The notes under the pieces: model-generated
Seen by the model: only the letters and a program-made list of their open reading frames with translations
Told to the model about the DNA's origin: nothing
The model's database searches: none
Assembly (NCBI GenBank): GCA_040954595.2
Contig: CM082577.2
Span: 20,646,001 to 20,710,000, forward strand
Source: Balanoglossus misakiensis
Taxonomy: Eukaryota > Hemichordata
DNA length: 64,000 nt
Direction of reading: 5' to 3'
In this document: positions 22,494 to 35,008 of the stretch, piece after piece
Position numbering within the stretch: position 1 is the first letter of the stretch
Layout: each line of letters begins with the position of its first letter
Translations under genes and position numbers: made by a program

Positions 22494-22611
22494 GCCTACA
22501 GCACGTAGTATTCCCAGGCGGTCTCCCATCCAAGTACTAACTACGCCCAACGCAGGTTTGCTTCGGGGATCAGACGAGAACCGGCTTATTCTACGTGGTA
22601 TGGCCGTAGGC
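22494..22611 (-). rRNA. 5S rRNA copy 62
   Basis: A45C; T6 after TTAA. Confidence 0.92.
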
Positions 22612-22870
22612 GAAAGATGGTTGAATTTCTCCTACTATAAACCTGAATCCTACACCATTGAACACATAGTCCGACTTGGCTAATTTTTGTGGGTAACCGA
22701 TCGACCTTCCATAGCTTATAAGGCAAGTAGGATAAAAAATATGGTTTGTTTTGTTTTGCAAAAAGTGGTTTTAAAATTCAGACACTTGCAGAAAGAGGAA
22801 GAAACGGACACTTGCGTCAAAAATATTATCCATCAGGCTACTCTTTAATGGAAAAGTTGGAAAAAATGAA

Positions 22871-22988
22871 GCCTACAGCATGTAGTATTCCCAGGCGGTC
22901 TTCCATCCAAGTACTAACTACGCCCAACGCAGGTTTGCTTCGAAGATCAGACGAGAACCGGCTTATTCTACGTGGTATGGCCGTAGGC
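22871..22988 (-). rRNA. 5S rRNA copy 63
   Basis: G87A, G108A, A45T and C46T; T6. Helix III weakened at two pairs. Confidence 0.9.
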
Positions 22989-23247
22989 GAAAGATGGTTG
23001 AATTTCTCCTACTATAAACCTGAATCCTACACCATTGAACACATAGTCCGACTTGGCTAATTTTTGTGGGTAACCGATCGACCTTCCATAGCTTATAAGC
23101 CAAGTAGGATCAAAAATATGGTTTGTTTTGTTTTGCAAAAAGTGGTTTTAAAATTCAGACACTTGCAGAAAGAGGAAGAAACGGACACTTGCGTCAAAAA
23201 TATTATCCTTCAGGCTACTCTTTAATGGAAAAGTTGGAAAAAATGAA

Positions 23248-23365
23248 GCCTACGGCACGTAGTATTCCCAGGCGGTCTCCCATCCAAGTACTAACTACGC
23301 CCAACGCAGGTTTGCTTCGGTGATCAGACGAGAACCGGCTTATTCTACGTGGTATGGCCGTAGGC
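23248..23365 (-). rRNA. 5S rRNA copy 64
   Basis: T112C; T6. Confidence 0.93.
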
Positions 23366-23624
23366 GAAAGATGGTTGAATTTCTCCTACTATAAACCTGA
23401 ATCCTACACCATTGAACACATAGCCCGACTTGGCTAATTTTGTGGGTAACCGATCGACCTTCCATAGCTTATAAGGCAAGTGGGATAAAAAAATATGGTT
23501 GCTTTGTTCTGCAAAAAGTGGTTTTAGAATTCAGGCACTTTCAGAAAGAGGAAGAAACGGACACTTGCGACAAAAATGTTATCCATCAGGCTACTCTTTA
23601 ATGGAAAAGTTGGAAAAAAATGAA

Positions 23625-23752
23625 GCCTACAGCACGTAGTATTCCCAGGCGGTCTCCCATCCAAGTACTAACTACGCCCAACGCAGGTTTGCTTCGGTGA
23701 TCAGACGAGAACCGGCTTATTCTACGTGGTATGCCACCGTATGGCCGTAGGC
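23625..23752 (-). rRNA. 5S rRNA copy 65, 10-nt insertion
   Basis: 128 nt; T7. Starts the 1518-bp repeats. Confidence 0.88.
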
Positions 23753-24011
23753 GAAAGATGGTTGAATTTCTCCTACTATAAACCTGAATCCTACACCATT
23801 GAACACATAGTCCGACTTGGCTAATTTTTGTGGGTAACCGATCGACCTTCCATAGCTTATAAGCCAAGTAGGATCAAAAATATGGTTTGTTTTGTTTTGC
23901 AAAAAGTGGTTTTAGAATTCAGGCACTTTCAGAAAGAGGAAGAAACGGACACTTAAGACAAAAATGTTATCCATCAGGCTACTCTTTAATGGAAAAGTTG
24001 GAAAAAATTAA

Positions 24012-24129
24012 GCCTACAGCACGTAGTATTCCCAGGCGGTCTCCCATCCAAGTACTAACTACGCCCAACGCAGGTTTGCTTCGGGGATCAGACGAGAACC
24101 GGCTTATTCTACGTGGTATGGCCGTAGGC
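24012..24129 (-). rRNA. 5S rRNA copy 66
   Basis: A45C; T6 after TTAA. Confidence 0.92.
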
Positions 24130-24388
24130 GAAAAGTGGTTGAATTTCTCCTACTATAAACCTGAATCCTACACCATTGAACACATAGTCCGACTTGGCTA
24201 ATTTTTGTGGGTAACCGATCGACCTTCCATAGCTTATAAGGCAAGTAGGATCAAAAATATGGTTTGTTTTGTTTTGCAAAAAGTGGTTTTAAAATTCAGA
24301 CACTTGCACAAAGAGGAAGAAACGGACACTTGCGTCAAAAATATTATCCATCAGGCTACTCTTTAATGGAAAAGTTGGAAAAAATGAA

Positions 24389-24506
24389 GCCTACAGCATG
24401 TAGTATTCCCAGGCGGTCTTCCATCCAAGTACTAACTACGCCCAACGCAGGTTTGCTTCGGTGATCAGACGAGAACCGGCTTATTCTACGTGGTATGGCC
24501 GTAGGC
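24389..24506 (-). rRNA. 5S rRNA copy 67
   Basis: G87A and G108A; T6. Confidence 0.92.
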
Positions 24507-24765
24507 GAAAGATGGTTGAATTTCTCCTACTATAAACCTGAATCCTACACCATTGAACACATAGTCCGACTTGGCTAATTTTTGTGGGTAACCGATCGAC
24601 TTTCCATAGCTTATAAGCCAAGTAGGATCAAAAATATGGTTTGTTTTGTTTTGCAAAAAGTGGTTTTAAAATTCAGACACTTGCAGAAAGAGGAAGAAAC
24701 GGACACTTGCGTCAAAAATATTATCCATCAGGCTACTCTTTAATGGAAAAGTTGGAAAAAATGAA

Positions 24766-24883
24766 GCCTACAGCACGTAGTATTCCCAGGCGGTCTCCCA
24801 TCCAAGTACTAACTACGCCCAACGCAGGTTTGCTTCGGTGATCAGACGAGAACCGGCTTATTCTACGTGGTATGGCCGTAGGC
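24766..24883 (-). rRNA. 5S rRNA copy 68
   Basis: Consensus body as read; T6. Confidence 0.95.
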
Positions 24884-25142
24884 GAAAGATGGTTGAATTT
24901 CTCCTACTATAAACCTGAATCCTACACCATTGAACACATAGCCCGACTTGGCTAATTTTGTGGGTAACCGATCGACCTTCCATAGCTTATAAGGCAAGTG
25001 GGATAAAAAAATATGGTTGCTTTGTTCTGCAAAAAGTGGTTTTAGAATTCAGGCACTTTCAGAAAGAGGAAGAAACGGACACTTGCGACAAAAATGTTAT
25101 CCATCAGGCTACTCTTTAATGGAAAAGTTGGAAAAAAATGAA

Positions 25143-25270
25143 GCCTACAGCACGTAGTATTCCCAGGCGGTCTCCCATCCAAGTACTAACTACGCCCAAC
25201 GCAGGTTTGCTTCGGTGATCAGACGAGAACCGGCTTATTCTACGTGGTATGCCACCGTATGGCCGTAGGC
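25143..25270 (-). rRNA. 5S rRNA copy 69, 10-nt insertion
   Basis: 128 nt; T7. Twin of copy 65. Confidence 0.88.
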
Positions 25271-25529
25271 GAAAGATGGTTGAATTTCTCCTACTATAAA
25301 CCTGAATCCTACACCATTGAACACATAGTCCGACTTGGCTAATTTTTGTGGGTAACCGATCGACCTTCCATAGCTTATAAGCCAAGTAGGATCAAAAATA
25401 TGGTTTGTTTTGTTTTGCAAAAAGTGGTTTTAGAATTCAGGCACTTTCAGAAAGAGGAAGAAACGGACACTTAAGACAAAAATGTTATCCATCAGGCTAC
25501 TCTTTAATGGAAAAGTTGGAAAAAATTAA

Positions 25530-25647
25530 GCCTACAGCACGTAGTATTCCCAGGCGGTCTCCCATCCAAGTACTAACTACGCCCAACGCAGGTTTGCTTC
25601 GGGGATCAGACGAGAACCGGCTTATTCTACGTGGTATGGCCGTAGGC
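25530..25647 (-). rRNA. 5S rRNA copy 70
   Basis: A45C; T6 after TTAA. Confidence 0.92.
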
Positions 25648-25906
25648 GAAAAGTGGTTGAATTTCTCCTACTATAAACCTGAATCCTACACCATTGAACA
25701 CATAGTCCGACTTGGCTAATTTTTGTGGGTAACCGATCGACCTTCCATAGCTTATAAGGCAAGTAGGATCAAAAATATGGTTTGTTTTGTTTTGCAAAAA
25801 GTGGTTTTAAAATTCAGACACTTGCAGAAAGAGGAAGAAACGGACACTTGCGTCAAAAATATTATCCATCAGGCTACTCTTTAATGGAAAAGTTGGAAAA
25901 AATGAA

Positions 25907-26024
25907 GCCTACAGCATGTAGTATTCCCAGGCGGTCTTCCATCCAAGTACTAACTACGCCCAACGCAGGTTTGCTTCGGTGATCAGACGAGAACCGGCTT
26001 ATTCTACGTGGTATGGCCGTAGGC
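25907..26024 (-). rRNA. 5S rRNA copy 71
   Basis: G87A and G108A; T6. Confidence 0.92.
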
Positions 26025-26283
26025 GAAAGATGGTTGAATTTCTCCTACTATAAACCTGAATCCTACACCATTGAACACATAGTCCGACTTGGCTAATTTT
26101 TGTGGGTAACCGATCGACTTTCCATAGCTTATAAGCCAAGTAGGATCAAAAATATGGTTTGTTTTGTTTTGCAAAAAGTGGTTTTAAAATTCAGACACTT
26201 GCAGAAAGAGGAAGAAACGGACACTTGCGTCAAAAATATTATCCATCAGGCTACTCTTTAATGGAAAAGTTGGAAAAAATGAA

Positions 26284-26401
26284 GCCTACAGCACGTAGTA
26301 TTCCCAGGCGGTCTCCCATCCAAGTACTAACTACGCCCAACGCAGGTTTGCTTCGGTGATCAGACGAGAACCGGCTTATTCTACGTGGTATGGCCGTAGG
26401 C
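26284..26401 (-). rRNA. 5S rRNA copy 72
   Basis: Consensus body as read; T6. Confidence 0.95.
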
Positions 26402-26660
26402 GAAAGATGGTTGAATTTCTCCTACTATAAACCTGAATCCTACACCATTGAACACATAGCCCGACTTGGCTAATTTTGTGGGTAACCGATCGACCTTCCA
26501 TAGCTTATAAGGCAAGTGGGATAAAAAAATATGGTTGCTTTGTTCTGCAAAAAGTGGTTTTAGAATTCAGGCACTTTCAGAAAGAGGAAGAAACGGACAC
26601 TTGCGACAAAAATGTTATCCATCAGGCTACTCTTTAATGGAAAAGTTGGAAAAAAATGAA

Positions 26661-26788
26661 GCCTACAGCACGTAGTATTCCCAGGCGGTCTCCCATCCAA
26701 GTACTAACTACGCCCAACGCAGGTTTGCTTCGGTGATCAGACGAGAACCGGCTTATTCTACGTGGTATGCCACCGTATGGCCGTAGGC
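26661..26788 (-). rRNA. 5S rRNA copy 73, 10-nt insertion
   Basis: 128 nt; T7. Directly followed by a second insertion copy. Confidence 0.88.
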
Positions 26789-27048
26789 GAAAGATGGTTG
26801 AATTTCTCCTACTATAAACCTGAATCCTACACCATTGAACACATAGTCCGACTTGGCTAATTTTTGTGGGTAACCGATCGACCTTCCATAGCTTATAAGC
26901 CAAGTAGGATCAAAAATATGGTTTGTTTTGTTTTGCAAAAAGTGGTTTTAGAATTCAGGCACTTTCAGAAAGAGGAAGAAACGGACACTTGCGACAAAAA
27001 TGTTGTCCATCAGGCTACTCTTTAATGGAAAAGTTGGAAAAAAATGAA

Positions 27049-27176
27049 GCCTACAGCACGTAGTATTCCCAGGCGGTCTCCCATCCAAGTACTAACTACG
27101 CCCAACGCAGGTTTGCTTCGGTGATCAGACGAGAACCGGCTTATTCTACGTGGTATGCCACCGTATGGCCGTAGGC
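27049..27176 (-). rRNA. 5S rRNA copy 74, 10-nt insertion
   Basis: 128 nt; T7. Extra 388-bp unit relative to the 1518-bp pattern. Confidence 0.88.
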
Positions 27177-27435
27177 GAAAGATGGTTGAATTTCTCCTAC
27201 TATAAACCTGAATCCTACACCATTGAACACATAGTCCGACTTGGCTAATTTTTGTGGGTAACCGATCGACCTTCCATAGCTTATAAGCCAAGTAGGATCA
27301 AAAATATGGTTTGTTTTGTTTTGCAAAAAGTGGTTTTAAAATTCAGACACTTGCAGAAAGAGGAAGAAACGGACACTTAAGACAAAAATGTTATCCATCA
27401 GGCTACTCTTTAATGGAAAAGTTGGAAAAAATTAA

Positions 27436-27553
27436 GCCTACAGCACGTAGTATTCCCAGGCGGTCTCCCATCCAAGTACTAACTACGCCCAACGCAGGTT
27501 TGCTTCTGGGATCAGACGAGAACCGGCTTATTCTACGTGGTATGGCCGTAGGC
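27436..27553 (-). rRNA. 5S rRNA copy 75
   Basis: A45C and C47A; T6 after TTAA. Confidence 0.91.
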
Positions 27554-27812
27554 GAAAAGTGGTTGAATTTCTCCTACTATAAACCTGAATCCTACACCAT
27601 TGAACACATAGTCCGACTTGGCTAATTTTTGTGGGTAACCGATCGACCTTCCATAGCTTATAAGGCAAGTAGGATCAAAAATATGGTTTGTTTTGTTTTG
27701 CAAAAAGTGGTTTTAAAATTCAGACACTTGCAGAAAGAGGAAGAAACGGACACTTGCGTCAAAAATATTATCCATCAGGCTACTCTTTAATGGAAAAGTT
27801 GGAAAAAATGAA

Positions 27813-27930
27813 GCCTACAGCATGTAGTATTCCCAGGCGGTCTTCCATCCAAGTACTAACTACGCCCAACGCAGGTTTGCTTCGGTGATCAGACGAGAAC
27901 CGGCTTATTCTACGTGGTATGGCCGTAGGC
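27813..27930 (-). rRNA. 5S rRNA copy 76
   Basis: G87A and G108A; T6. Confidence 0.92.
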
Positions 27931-28189
27931 GAAAGATGGTTGAATTTCTCCTACTATAAACCTGAATCCTACACCATTGAACACATAGTCCGACTTGGCT
28001 AATTTTTGTGGGTAACCGATCGACTTTCCATAGCTTATAAGCCAAGTAGGATCAAAAATATGGTTTGTTTTGTTTTGCAAAAAGTGGTTTTAAAATTCAG
28101 ACACTTGCAGAAAGAGGAAGAAACGGACACTTGCGTCAAAAATATTATCCATCAGGCTACTCTTTAATGGAAAAGTTGGAAAAAATGAA

Positions 28190-28307
28190 GCCTACAGCAT
28201 GTAGTATTCCCAGGCGGTCTTCCATCCAAGTACTAACTACGCCCAACGCAGGTTTGCTTCGGTGATCAGACGAGAACCGGCTTATTCTACGTGGTATGGC
28301 CGTAGGC
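28190..28307 (-). rRNA. 5S rRNA copy 77
   Basis: G87A and G108A; T6. Single-monomer duplicate of copy 76 (step 377). Confidence 0.92.
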
Positions 28308-28566
28308 GAAAGATGGTTGAATTTCTCCTACTATAAACCTGAATCCTACACCATTGAACACATAGTCCGACTTGGCTAATTTTTGTGGGTAACCGATCGA
28401 CTTTCCATAGCTTATAAGCCAAGTAGGATCAAAAATATGGTTTGTTTTGTTTTGCAAAAAGTGGTTTTAAAATTCAGACACTTGCAGAAAGAGGAAGAAA
28501 CGGACACTTGCGTCAAAAATATTATCCATCAGGCTACTCTTTAATGGAAAAGTTGGAAAAAATGAA

Positions 28567-28684
28567 GCCTACAGCACGTAGTATTCCCAGGCGGTCTCCC
28601 ATCCAAGTACTAACTACGCCCAACGCAGGTTTGCTTCGGTGATCAGACGAGAACCGGCTTATTCTACGTGGTATGGCCGTAGGC
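28567..28684 (-). rRNA. 5S rRNA copy 78
   Basis: Consensus body as read; T6. Confidence 0.95.
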
Positions 28685-28943
28685 GAAAGATGGTTGAATT
28701 TCTCCTACTATAAACCTGAATCCTACACCATTGAACACATAGCCCGACTTGGCTAATTTTGTGGGTAACCGATCGACCTTCCATAGCTTATAAGGCAAGT
28801 GGGATAAAAAAATATGGTTGCTTTGTTCTGCAAAAAGTGGTTTTAGAATTCAGGCACTTTCAGAAAGAGGAAGAAACGGACACTTGCGACAAAAATGTTA
28901 TCCATCAGGCTACTCTTTAATGGAAAAGTTGGAAAAAAATGAA

Positions 28944-29071
28944 GCCTACAGCACGTAGTATTCCCAGGCGGTCTCCCATCCAAGTACTAACTACGCCCAA
29001 CGCAGGTTTGCTTCGGTGATCAGACGAGAACCGGCTTATTCTACGTGGTATGCCACCGTATGGCCGTAGGC
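28944..29071 (-). rRNA. 5S rRNA copy 79, 10-nt insertion
   Basis: 128 nt; T7. Twin of copy 73. Confidence 0.88.
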
Positions 29072-29331
29072 GAAAGATGGTTGAATTTCTCCTACTATAA
29101 ACCTGAATCCTACACCATTGAACACATAGTCCGACTTGGCTAATTTTTGTGGGTAACCGATCGACCTTCCATAGCTTATAAGCCAAGTAGGATCAAAAAT
29201 ATGGTTTGTTTTGTTTTGCAAAAAGTGGTTTTAGAATTCAGGCACTTTCAGAAAGAGGAAGAAACGGACACTTGCGACAAAAATGTTGTCCATCAGGCTA
29301 CTCTTTAATGGAAAAGTTGGAAAAAAATGAA

Positions 29332-29459
29332 GCCTACAGCACGTAGTATTCCCAGGCGGTCTCCCATCCAAGTACTAACTACGCCCAACGCAGGTTTGCT
29401 TCGGTGATCAGACGAGAACCGGCTTATTCTACGTGGTATGCCACCGTATGGCCGTAGGC
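29332..29459 (-). rRNA. 5S rRNA copy 80, 10-nt insertion
   Basis: 128 nt; T7. Twin of copy 74. Confidence 0.88.
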
Positions 29460-29718
29460 GAAAGATGGTTGAATTTCTCCTACTATAAACCTGAATCCTA
29501 CACCATTGAACACATAGTCCGACTTGGCTAATTTTTGTGGGTAACCGATCGACCTTCCATAGCTTATAAGCCAAGTAGGATCAAAAATATGGTTTGTTTT
29601 GTTTTGCAAAAAGTGGTTTTAGAATTCAGGCACTTTCAGAAAGAGGAAGAAACGGACACTTAAGACAAAAATGTTATCCATCAGGCTACTCTTTAATGGA
29701 AAAGTTGGAAAAAATTAA

Positions 29719-29836
29719 GCCTACAGCACGTAGTATTCCCAGGCGGTCTCCCATCCAAGTACTAACTACGCCCAACGCAGGTTTGCTTCGGGGATCAGAC
29801 GAGAACCGGCTTATTCTACGTGGTATGGCCGTAGGC
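29719..29836 (-). rRNA. 5S rRNA copy 81
   Basis: A45C; T6 after TTAA. Confidence 0.92.
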
Positions 29837-30095
29837 GAAAAGTGGTTGAATTTCTCCTACTATAAACCTGAATCCTACACCATTGAACACATAGTCCGAC
29901 TTGGCTAATTTTTGTGGGTAACCGATCGACCTTCCATAGCTTATAAGGCAAGTAGGATCAAAAATATGGTTTGTTTTGTTTTGCAAAAAGTGGTTTTAAA
30001 ATTCAGACACTTGCAGAAAGAGGAAGAAACGGACACTTGCGTCAAAAATATTATCCATCAGGCTACTCTTTAATGGAAAAGTTGGAAAAAATGAA

Positions 30096-30213
30096 GCCTA
30101 CAGCATGTAGTATTCCCAGGCGGTCTTCCATCCAAGTACTAACTACGCCCAACGCAGGTTTGCTTCGGTGATCAGACGAGAACCGGCTTATTCTACGTGG
30201 TATGGCCGTAGGC
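30096..30213 (-). rRNA. 5S rRNA copy 82
   Basis: G87A and G108A; T6. Last of this family. Confidence 0.92.
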
Positions 30214-30470
30214 GAAAGATGGTTGAATTTCTCCTACTATAAACCTGAATCCTACACCATTGAACACATAGCCTGACTTGGCTAATTTTGTGGGTAACCG
30301 ATCGACCTTCCATAGCTTATAAGGCAAGTGGGATAAAAAAATATGGTTGCTTTGTTCTGCAAAAAGTGGTTTTAGAATTCAGGCACTTTCAGAAAAGGAA
30401 GAAACGGACACTTGCGACAAAAATGTTATCCATCAGGCTACTCTTTAATGGAAAAGTTGGAAAAAATGAA

Positions 30471-30598
30471 GCCTACAGCACGTAGTATTCCCAGGCGGTC
30501 TCCCATCCAAGTACTAACTACGCCCAACGCAGGTTTGCTTCGGTGATCAGACGAGAACCGGCTTATTCTACGTGGTATGCCACCGTATGGCCGTAGGC
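30471..30598 (-). rRNA. 5S rRNA copy 83, 10-nt insertion
   Basis: 128 nt; T6. Its upstream spacer is the short gtgggataaaatatgg form. Confidence 0.88.
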
Positions 30599-30855
30599 GA
30601 AAGATGGTTGAATTTCTCCTACTATAAACCTGAATCCTACACCATTGAACACATAGTCCGACTTGGCTAATTTTTGTGGGTAACCGATCGACCTTCCATA
30701 GCTTATAAGGCAAGTGGGATAAAATATGGTTAGTTTTGTTTTGCAAAAAGTGGTTTTAAAATTCAGACACTTGCAGAAAGAGGAAGAAACGGGCACTTGC
30801 GACAAAAATATTATCCATCAGGCTACTCTTTAATGGAAAAGTTGGAAAAAATTAA

Positions 30856-30972
30856 GCCTACAGCACGTAGTATTCCCAGGCGGTCTCCCATCCAAGTACT
30901 AACTACGCCCAACGCAGGTTTGCTTCGGTGATCAGACGAGAACCGGATATTCTACGTGGTATGGCCGTAGGC
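30856..30972 (-). rRNA. 5S rRNA copy 84, one-base deletion
   Basis: RNA 26-27 AG is replaced by a single T (117 nt), between helices II and III. T6 after TTAA. Confidence 0.9.
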
Positions 30973-31231
30973 GAAAGATGGTTGAATTTCTCCTACTATA
31001 AACCTGAATCCTACACCATTGAACACATAGTCCGACTTGGCTAATTTTGTGGGTAACCGATCGACCTTCCATAGCTTATAAGGCAAGTGGGATAAAAAAA
31101 TATGGTTGCTTTGTTCTGCAAAAAATGGTTTTAGAATTCAGGCACTTTCAGAAAAGGAAGAAACGGACACTTGCGACAAAAATGTTATCCATCAGGCTAC
31201 TCTTTAATGGAAAAGTTGGAAAAAAAATGAA

Positions 31232-31349
31232 GCCTACAGCACGTAGTATTCCCAGGCGGTCTCCCATCCAAGTACTAACTACGCCCAACGCAGGTTTGCT
31301 TCGGGGATCAGACGAGAACCGGCTTATTCTACGTGGTATGGCCGTAGGC
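31232..31349 (-). rRNA. 5S rRNA copy 85
   Basis: A45C; T8. Confidence 0.92.
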
Positions 31350-31608
31350 GAAAGATGGTTGAATTTCTCCTACTATAAACCTGAATCCTACACCATTGAA
31401 CACATAGTCCGACTTGGCTAATTTTGTGGGTAACCGATCGACCTTCCATAGCTTATAAGCCAAGTAGGATCAAAAATATGGTTTGTTTTGTTTTGCAAAA
31501 AGTGGTTTTAAAATTCAGACACTTGCAGAAAGAGGAAGAAACGGACACTTGCGTCAAAAATATTATCCATCAGGCTACTCTTTAATGGAACAGTTGGAAA
31601 AAAATGAA

Positions 31609-31726
31609 GCCTACAGCACGTAGTATTCCCAGGCGGTCTCCCATCCAAGTACTAACTACGCCCAACGCAGGTTTGCTTCGGAGATCAGACGAGAACCGGC
31701 TTATTCTACGTGGTATGGCCGTAGGC
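31609..31726 (-). rRNA. 5S rRNA copy 86
   Basis: A45T; T7. Spacer has gaacagttgg. Confidence 0.92.
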
Positions 31727-31984
31727 GAAAAGTGGTTGAATTTCTCCTACTATAAACCTGAATCCTACACCATTGAACACATAGCCTGACTTGGCTAATT
31801 TTGTGGGTAACCGATCGACCTTCCATAGCTTATAAGGCAAGTGGGATAAAAAAATATGGTTGCTTTGTTCTGCAAAAAGTGGTTTTAGAATTCAGGCACT
31901 TTCAGAAAAGGAAGAAACGGACACTTGCGACAAAAATGTTATCCATCAGGCTACTCTTTAATGGAAAAGTTGGAAAAAAATGAA

Positions 31985-32102
31985 GCCTACAGCACGTAGT
32001 ATTCCCAGGCGGTCTCCCATCCAAGTACTAACTACGCCCAACGCAGGTTTGCTTCGGTGATCAGACGAGAACCGGCTTATTCTACGTGGTATGGCCGTAG
32101 GC
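31985..32102 (-). rRNA. 5S rRNA copy 87
   Basis: Consensus body as read; T7. Confidence 0.95.
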
Positions 32103-32361
32103 GAAAGATGGTTGAATTTCTCCTACTATAAACCTGAATCCTACACCATTGAACACATAGTCCGACTTGGCTAATTTTTGTGGGTAACCGATCGACCTTC
32201 CATAGCTTATAAGGCAAGTAGGATCAAAAATATGGTTTGTTTTGTTTTGCAAAAAGTGGTTTTAAAATTCAGACACTTGCAGAAAGAGGAAGAAACGGAC
32301 ACTTGCGTCAAAAATATTATCCATCAGGCTACTCTTTAATGGAAAAGTTGGAAAAAATGAA

Positions 32362-32489
32362 GCCTACAGCACGTAGTATTCCCAGGCGGTCTCCCATCCA
32401 AGTACTAACTACGCCCAACGCAGGTTTGCTTCGGTGATCAGACGAGAACCGGCTTATTCTACGTGGTATGCCACCGTATGGCCGTAGGC
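32362..32489 (-). rRNA. 5S rRNA copy 88, 10-nt insertion
   Basis: 128 nt; T6. Twin of copy 83. Confidence 0.88.
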
Positions 32490-32746
32490 GAAAGATGGTT
32501 GAATTTCTCCTACTATAAACCTGAATCCTACACCATTGAACACATAGTCCGACTTGGCTAATTTTTGTGGGTAACCGATCGACCTTCCATAGCTTATAAG
32601 GCAAGTGGGATAAAATATGGTTAGTTTTGTTTTGCAAAAAGTGGTTTTAAAATTCAGACACTTGCAGAAAGAGGAAGAAACGGGCACTTGCGACAAAAAT
32701 ATTATCCATCAGGCTACTCTTTAATGGAAAAGTTGGAAAAAATTAA

Positions 32747-32863
32747 GCCTACAGCACGTAGTATTCCCAGGCGGTCTCCCATCCAAGTACTAACTACGCC
32801 CAACGCAGGTTTGCTTCGGTGATCAGACGAGAACCGGATATTCTACGTGGTATGGCCGTAGGC
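32747..32863 (-). rRNA. 5S rRNA copy 89, one-base deletion
   Basis: Same 26-27 change as copy 84; T6 after TTAA. Confidence 0.9.
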
Positions 32864-33122
32864 GAAAGATGGTTGAATTTCTCCTACTATAAACCTGAAT
32901 CCTACACCATTGAACACATAGTCCGACTTGGCTAATTTTGTGGGTAACCGATCGACCTTCCATAGCTTATAAGGCAAGTGGGATAAAAAAATATGGTTGC
33001 TTTGTTCTGCAAAAAGTGGTTTTAGAATTCAGGCACTTTCAGAAAAGGAAGAAACGGACACTTGCGACAAAAATGTTATCCATCAGGCTACTCTTTAATG
33101 GAAAAGTTGGAAAAAAAATGAA

Positions 33123-33240
33123 GCCTACAGCACGTAGTATTCCCAGGCGGTCTCCCATCCAAGTACTAACTACGCCCAACGCAGGTTTGCTTCGGGGATC
33201 AGACGAGAACCGGCTTATTCTACGTGGTATGGCCGTAGGC
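33123..33240 (-). rRNA. 5S rRNA copy 90
   Basis: A45C; T8. Confidence 0.92.
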
Positions 33241-33499
33241 GAAAGATGGTTGAATTTCTCCTACTATAAACCTGAATCCTACACCATTGAACACATAGTC
33301 CGACTTGGCTAATTTTGTGGGTAACCGATCGACCTTCCATAGCTTATAAGCCAAGTAGGATCAAAAATATGGTTTGTTTTGTTTTGCAAAAAGTGGTTTT
33401 AAAATTCAGACACTTGCAGAAAGAGGAAGAAACGGACACTTGCGTCAAAAATATTATCCATCAGGCTACTCTTTAATGGAACAGTTGGAAAAAAATGAA

Positions 33500-33617
33500 G
33501 CCTACAGCACGTAGTATTCCCAGGCGGTCTCCCATCCAAGTACTAACTACGCCCAACGCAGGTTTGCTTCGGAGATCAGACGAGAACCGGCTTATTCTAC
33601 GTGGTATGGCCGTAGGC
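33500..33617 (-). rRNA. 5S rRNA copy 91
   Basis: A45T; T7. Confidence 0.92.
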
Positions 33618-33876
33618 GAAAAGTGGTTGAATTTCTCCTACTATAAACCTGAATCCTACACCATTGAACACATAGCCTGACTTGGCTAATTTTGTGGGTA
33701 ACCGATCGACCTTCCATAGCTTATAAGGCAAGTGGGATAAAAAAATATGGTTGCTTTGTTCTGCAAAAAGTGGTTTTAGAATTCAGGCACTTTCAGAAAA
33801 GGAAGAAACGGACACTTGCGACAAAAATGTTATCCATCAGGCTACTCTTTAATGGAAAAGTTGGAAAAAAAATGAA

Positions 33877-33994
33877 GCCTACAGCACGTAGTATTCCCAG
33901 GCGGTCTCCCATCCAAGTACTAACTACGCCCAACGCAGGTTTGCTTCGGGGATCAGACGAGAACCGGCTTATTCTACGTGGTATGGCCGTAGGC
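33877..33994 (-). rRNA. 5S rRNA copy 92
   Basis: A45C; T8. Confidence 0.92.
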
Positions 33995-34253
33995 GAAAGA
34001 TGGTTGAATTTCTCCTACTATAAACCTGAATCCTACACCATTGAACACATAGTCCGACTTGGCTAATTTTGTGGGTAACCGATCGACCTTCCATAGCTTA
34101 TAAGCCAAGTAGGATCAAAAATATGGTTTGTTTTGTTTTGCAAAAAGTGGTTTTAAAATTCAGACACTTGCAGAAAGAGGAAGAAACGGACACTTGCGTC
34201 AAAAATATTATCCATCAGGCTACTCTTTAATGGAACAGTTGGAAAAAAATGAA

Positions 34254-34371
34254 GCCTACAGCACGTAGTATTCCCAGGCGGTCTCCCATCCAAGTACTAA
34301 CTACGCCCAACGCAGGTTTGCTTCGGGGATCAGACGAGAACCGGCTTATTCTACGTGGTATGGCCGTAGGC
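34254..34371 (-). rRNA. 5S rRNA copy 93
   Basis: A45C; T7. Confidence 0.92.
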
Positions 34372-34630
34372 GAAAGATGGTTGAATTTCTCCTACTATAA
34401 ACCTGAATCCTACACCATTGAACACATAGTCCGACTTGGCTAATTTTGTGGGTAACCGATCGACCTTCCATAGCTTATAAGCCAAGTAGGATCAAAAATA
34501 TGGTTTGTTTTGTTTTGCAAAAAGTGGTTTTAAAATTCAGACACTTGCAGAAAGAGGAAGAAACGGACACTTGCGTCAAAAATATTATCCATCAGGCTAC
34601 TCTTTAATGGAACAGTTGGAAAAAAATGAA

Positions 34631-34748
34631 GCCTACAGCACGTAGTATTCCCAGGCGGTCTCCCATCCAAGTACTAACTACGCCCAACGCAGGTTTGCTT
34701 CGGAGATCAGACGAGAACCGGCTTATTCTACGTGGTATGGCCGTAGGC
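34631..34748 (-). rRNA. 5S rRNA copy 94
   Basis: A45T; T7. Confidence 0.92.
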
Positions 34749-35008
34749 GAAAAGTGGTTGAATTTCTCCTACTATAAACCTGAATCCTACACCATTGAAC
34801 ACATAGTCCGACTTGGCTAATTTTTGTGGGTAACCGATCGACCTTCCATAGCTTATAAGGCAAGTAGGATCAAAAATATGGTTTGTTTTGTTTTGCAAAA
34901 AGTGGTTTTAAAATTCAGACACTTGCAGAAAGAGGAAGAAACGGACACTTGCGTCAAAAATATTATCCATCAGGCTACTCTTTAATGGAACAATTGGAAA
35001 AAAATGAA

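Larger units (their letters stand above)
23248..30213. repeat. 1518-bp four-monomer higher-order repeats
   Basis: The order consensus gene, 10-nt insertion gene, A45C gene, G87A/G108A gene runs as copies 64-67, 68-71, then with an added insertion unit as 72-77 and 78-82. Offsets are 1518 bp for the first steps and 2283 bp between the two enlarged blocks. The extra 388-bp monomers (copies 74 and 80) share the spacer mark gttgtccat. Confidence 0.85.
30460..31980. repeat. Higher-order repeat block, second copy at about 32351-33871
   Basis: Offset 1891 bp (five monomers). Copies 83-86 match 88-91 with four distinct gene types in the same order: 10-nt insertion, one-base deletion near RNA 26-27, A45C, A45T. 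Confidence 0.85.
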
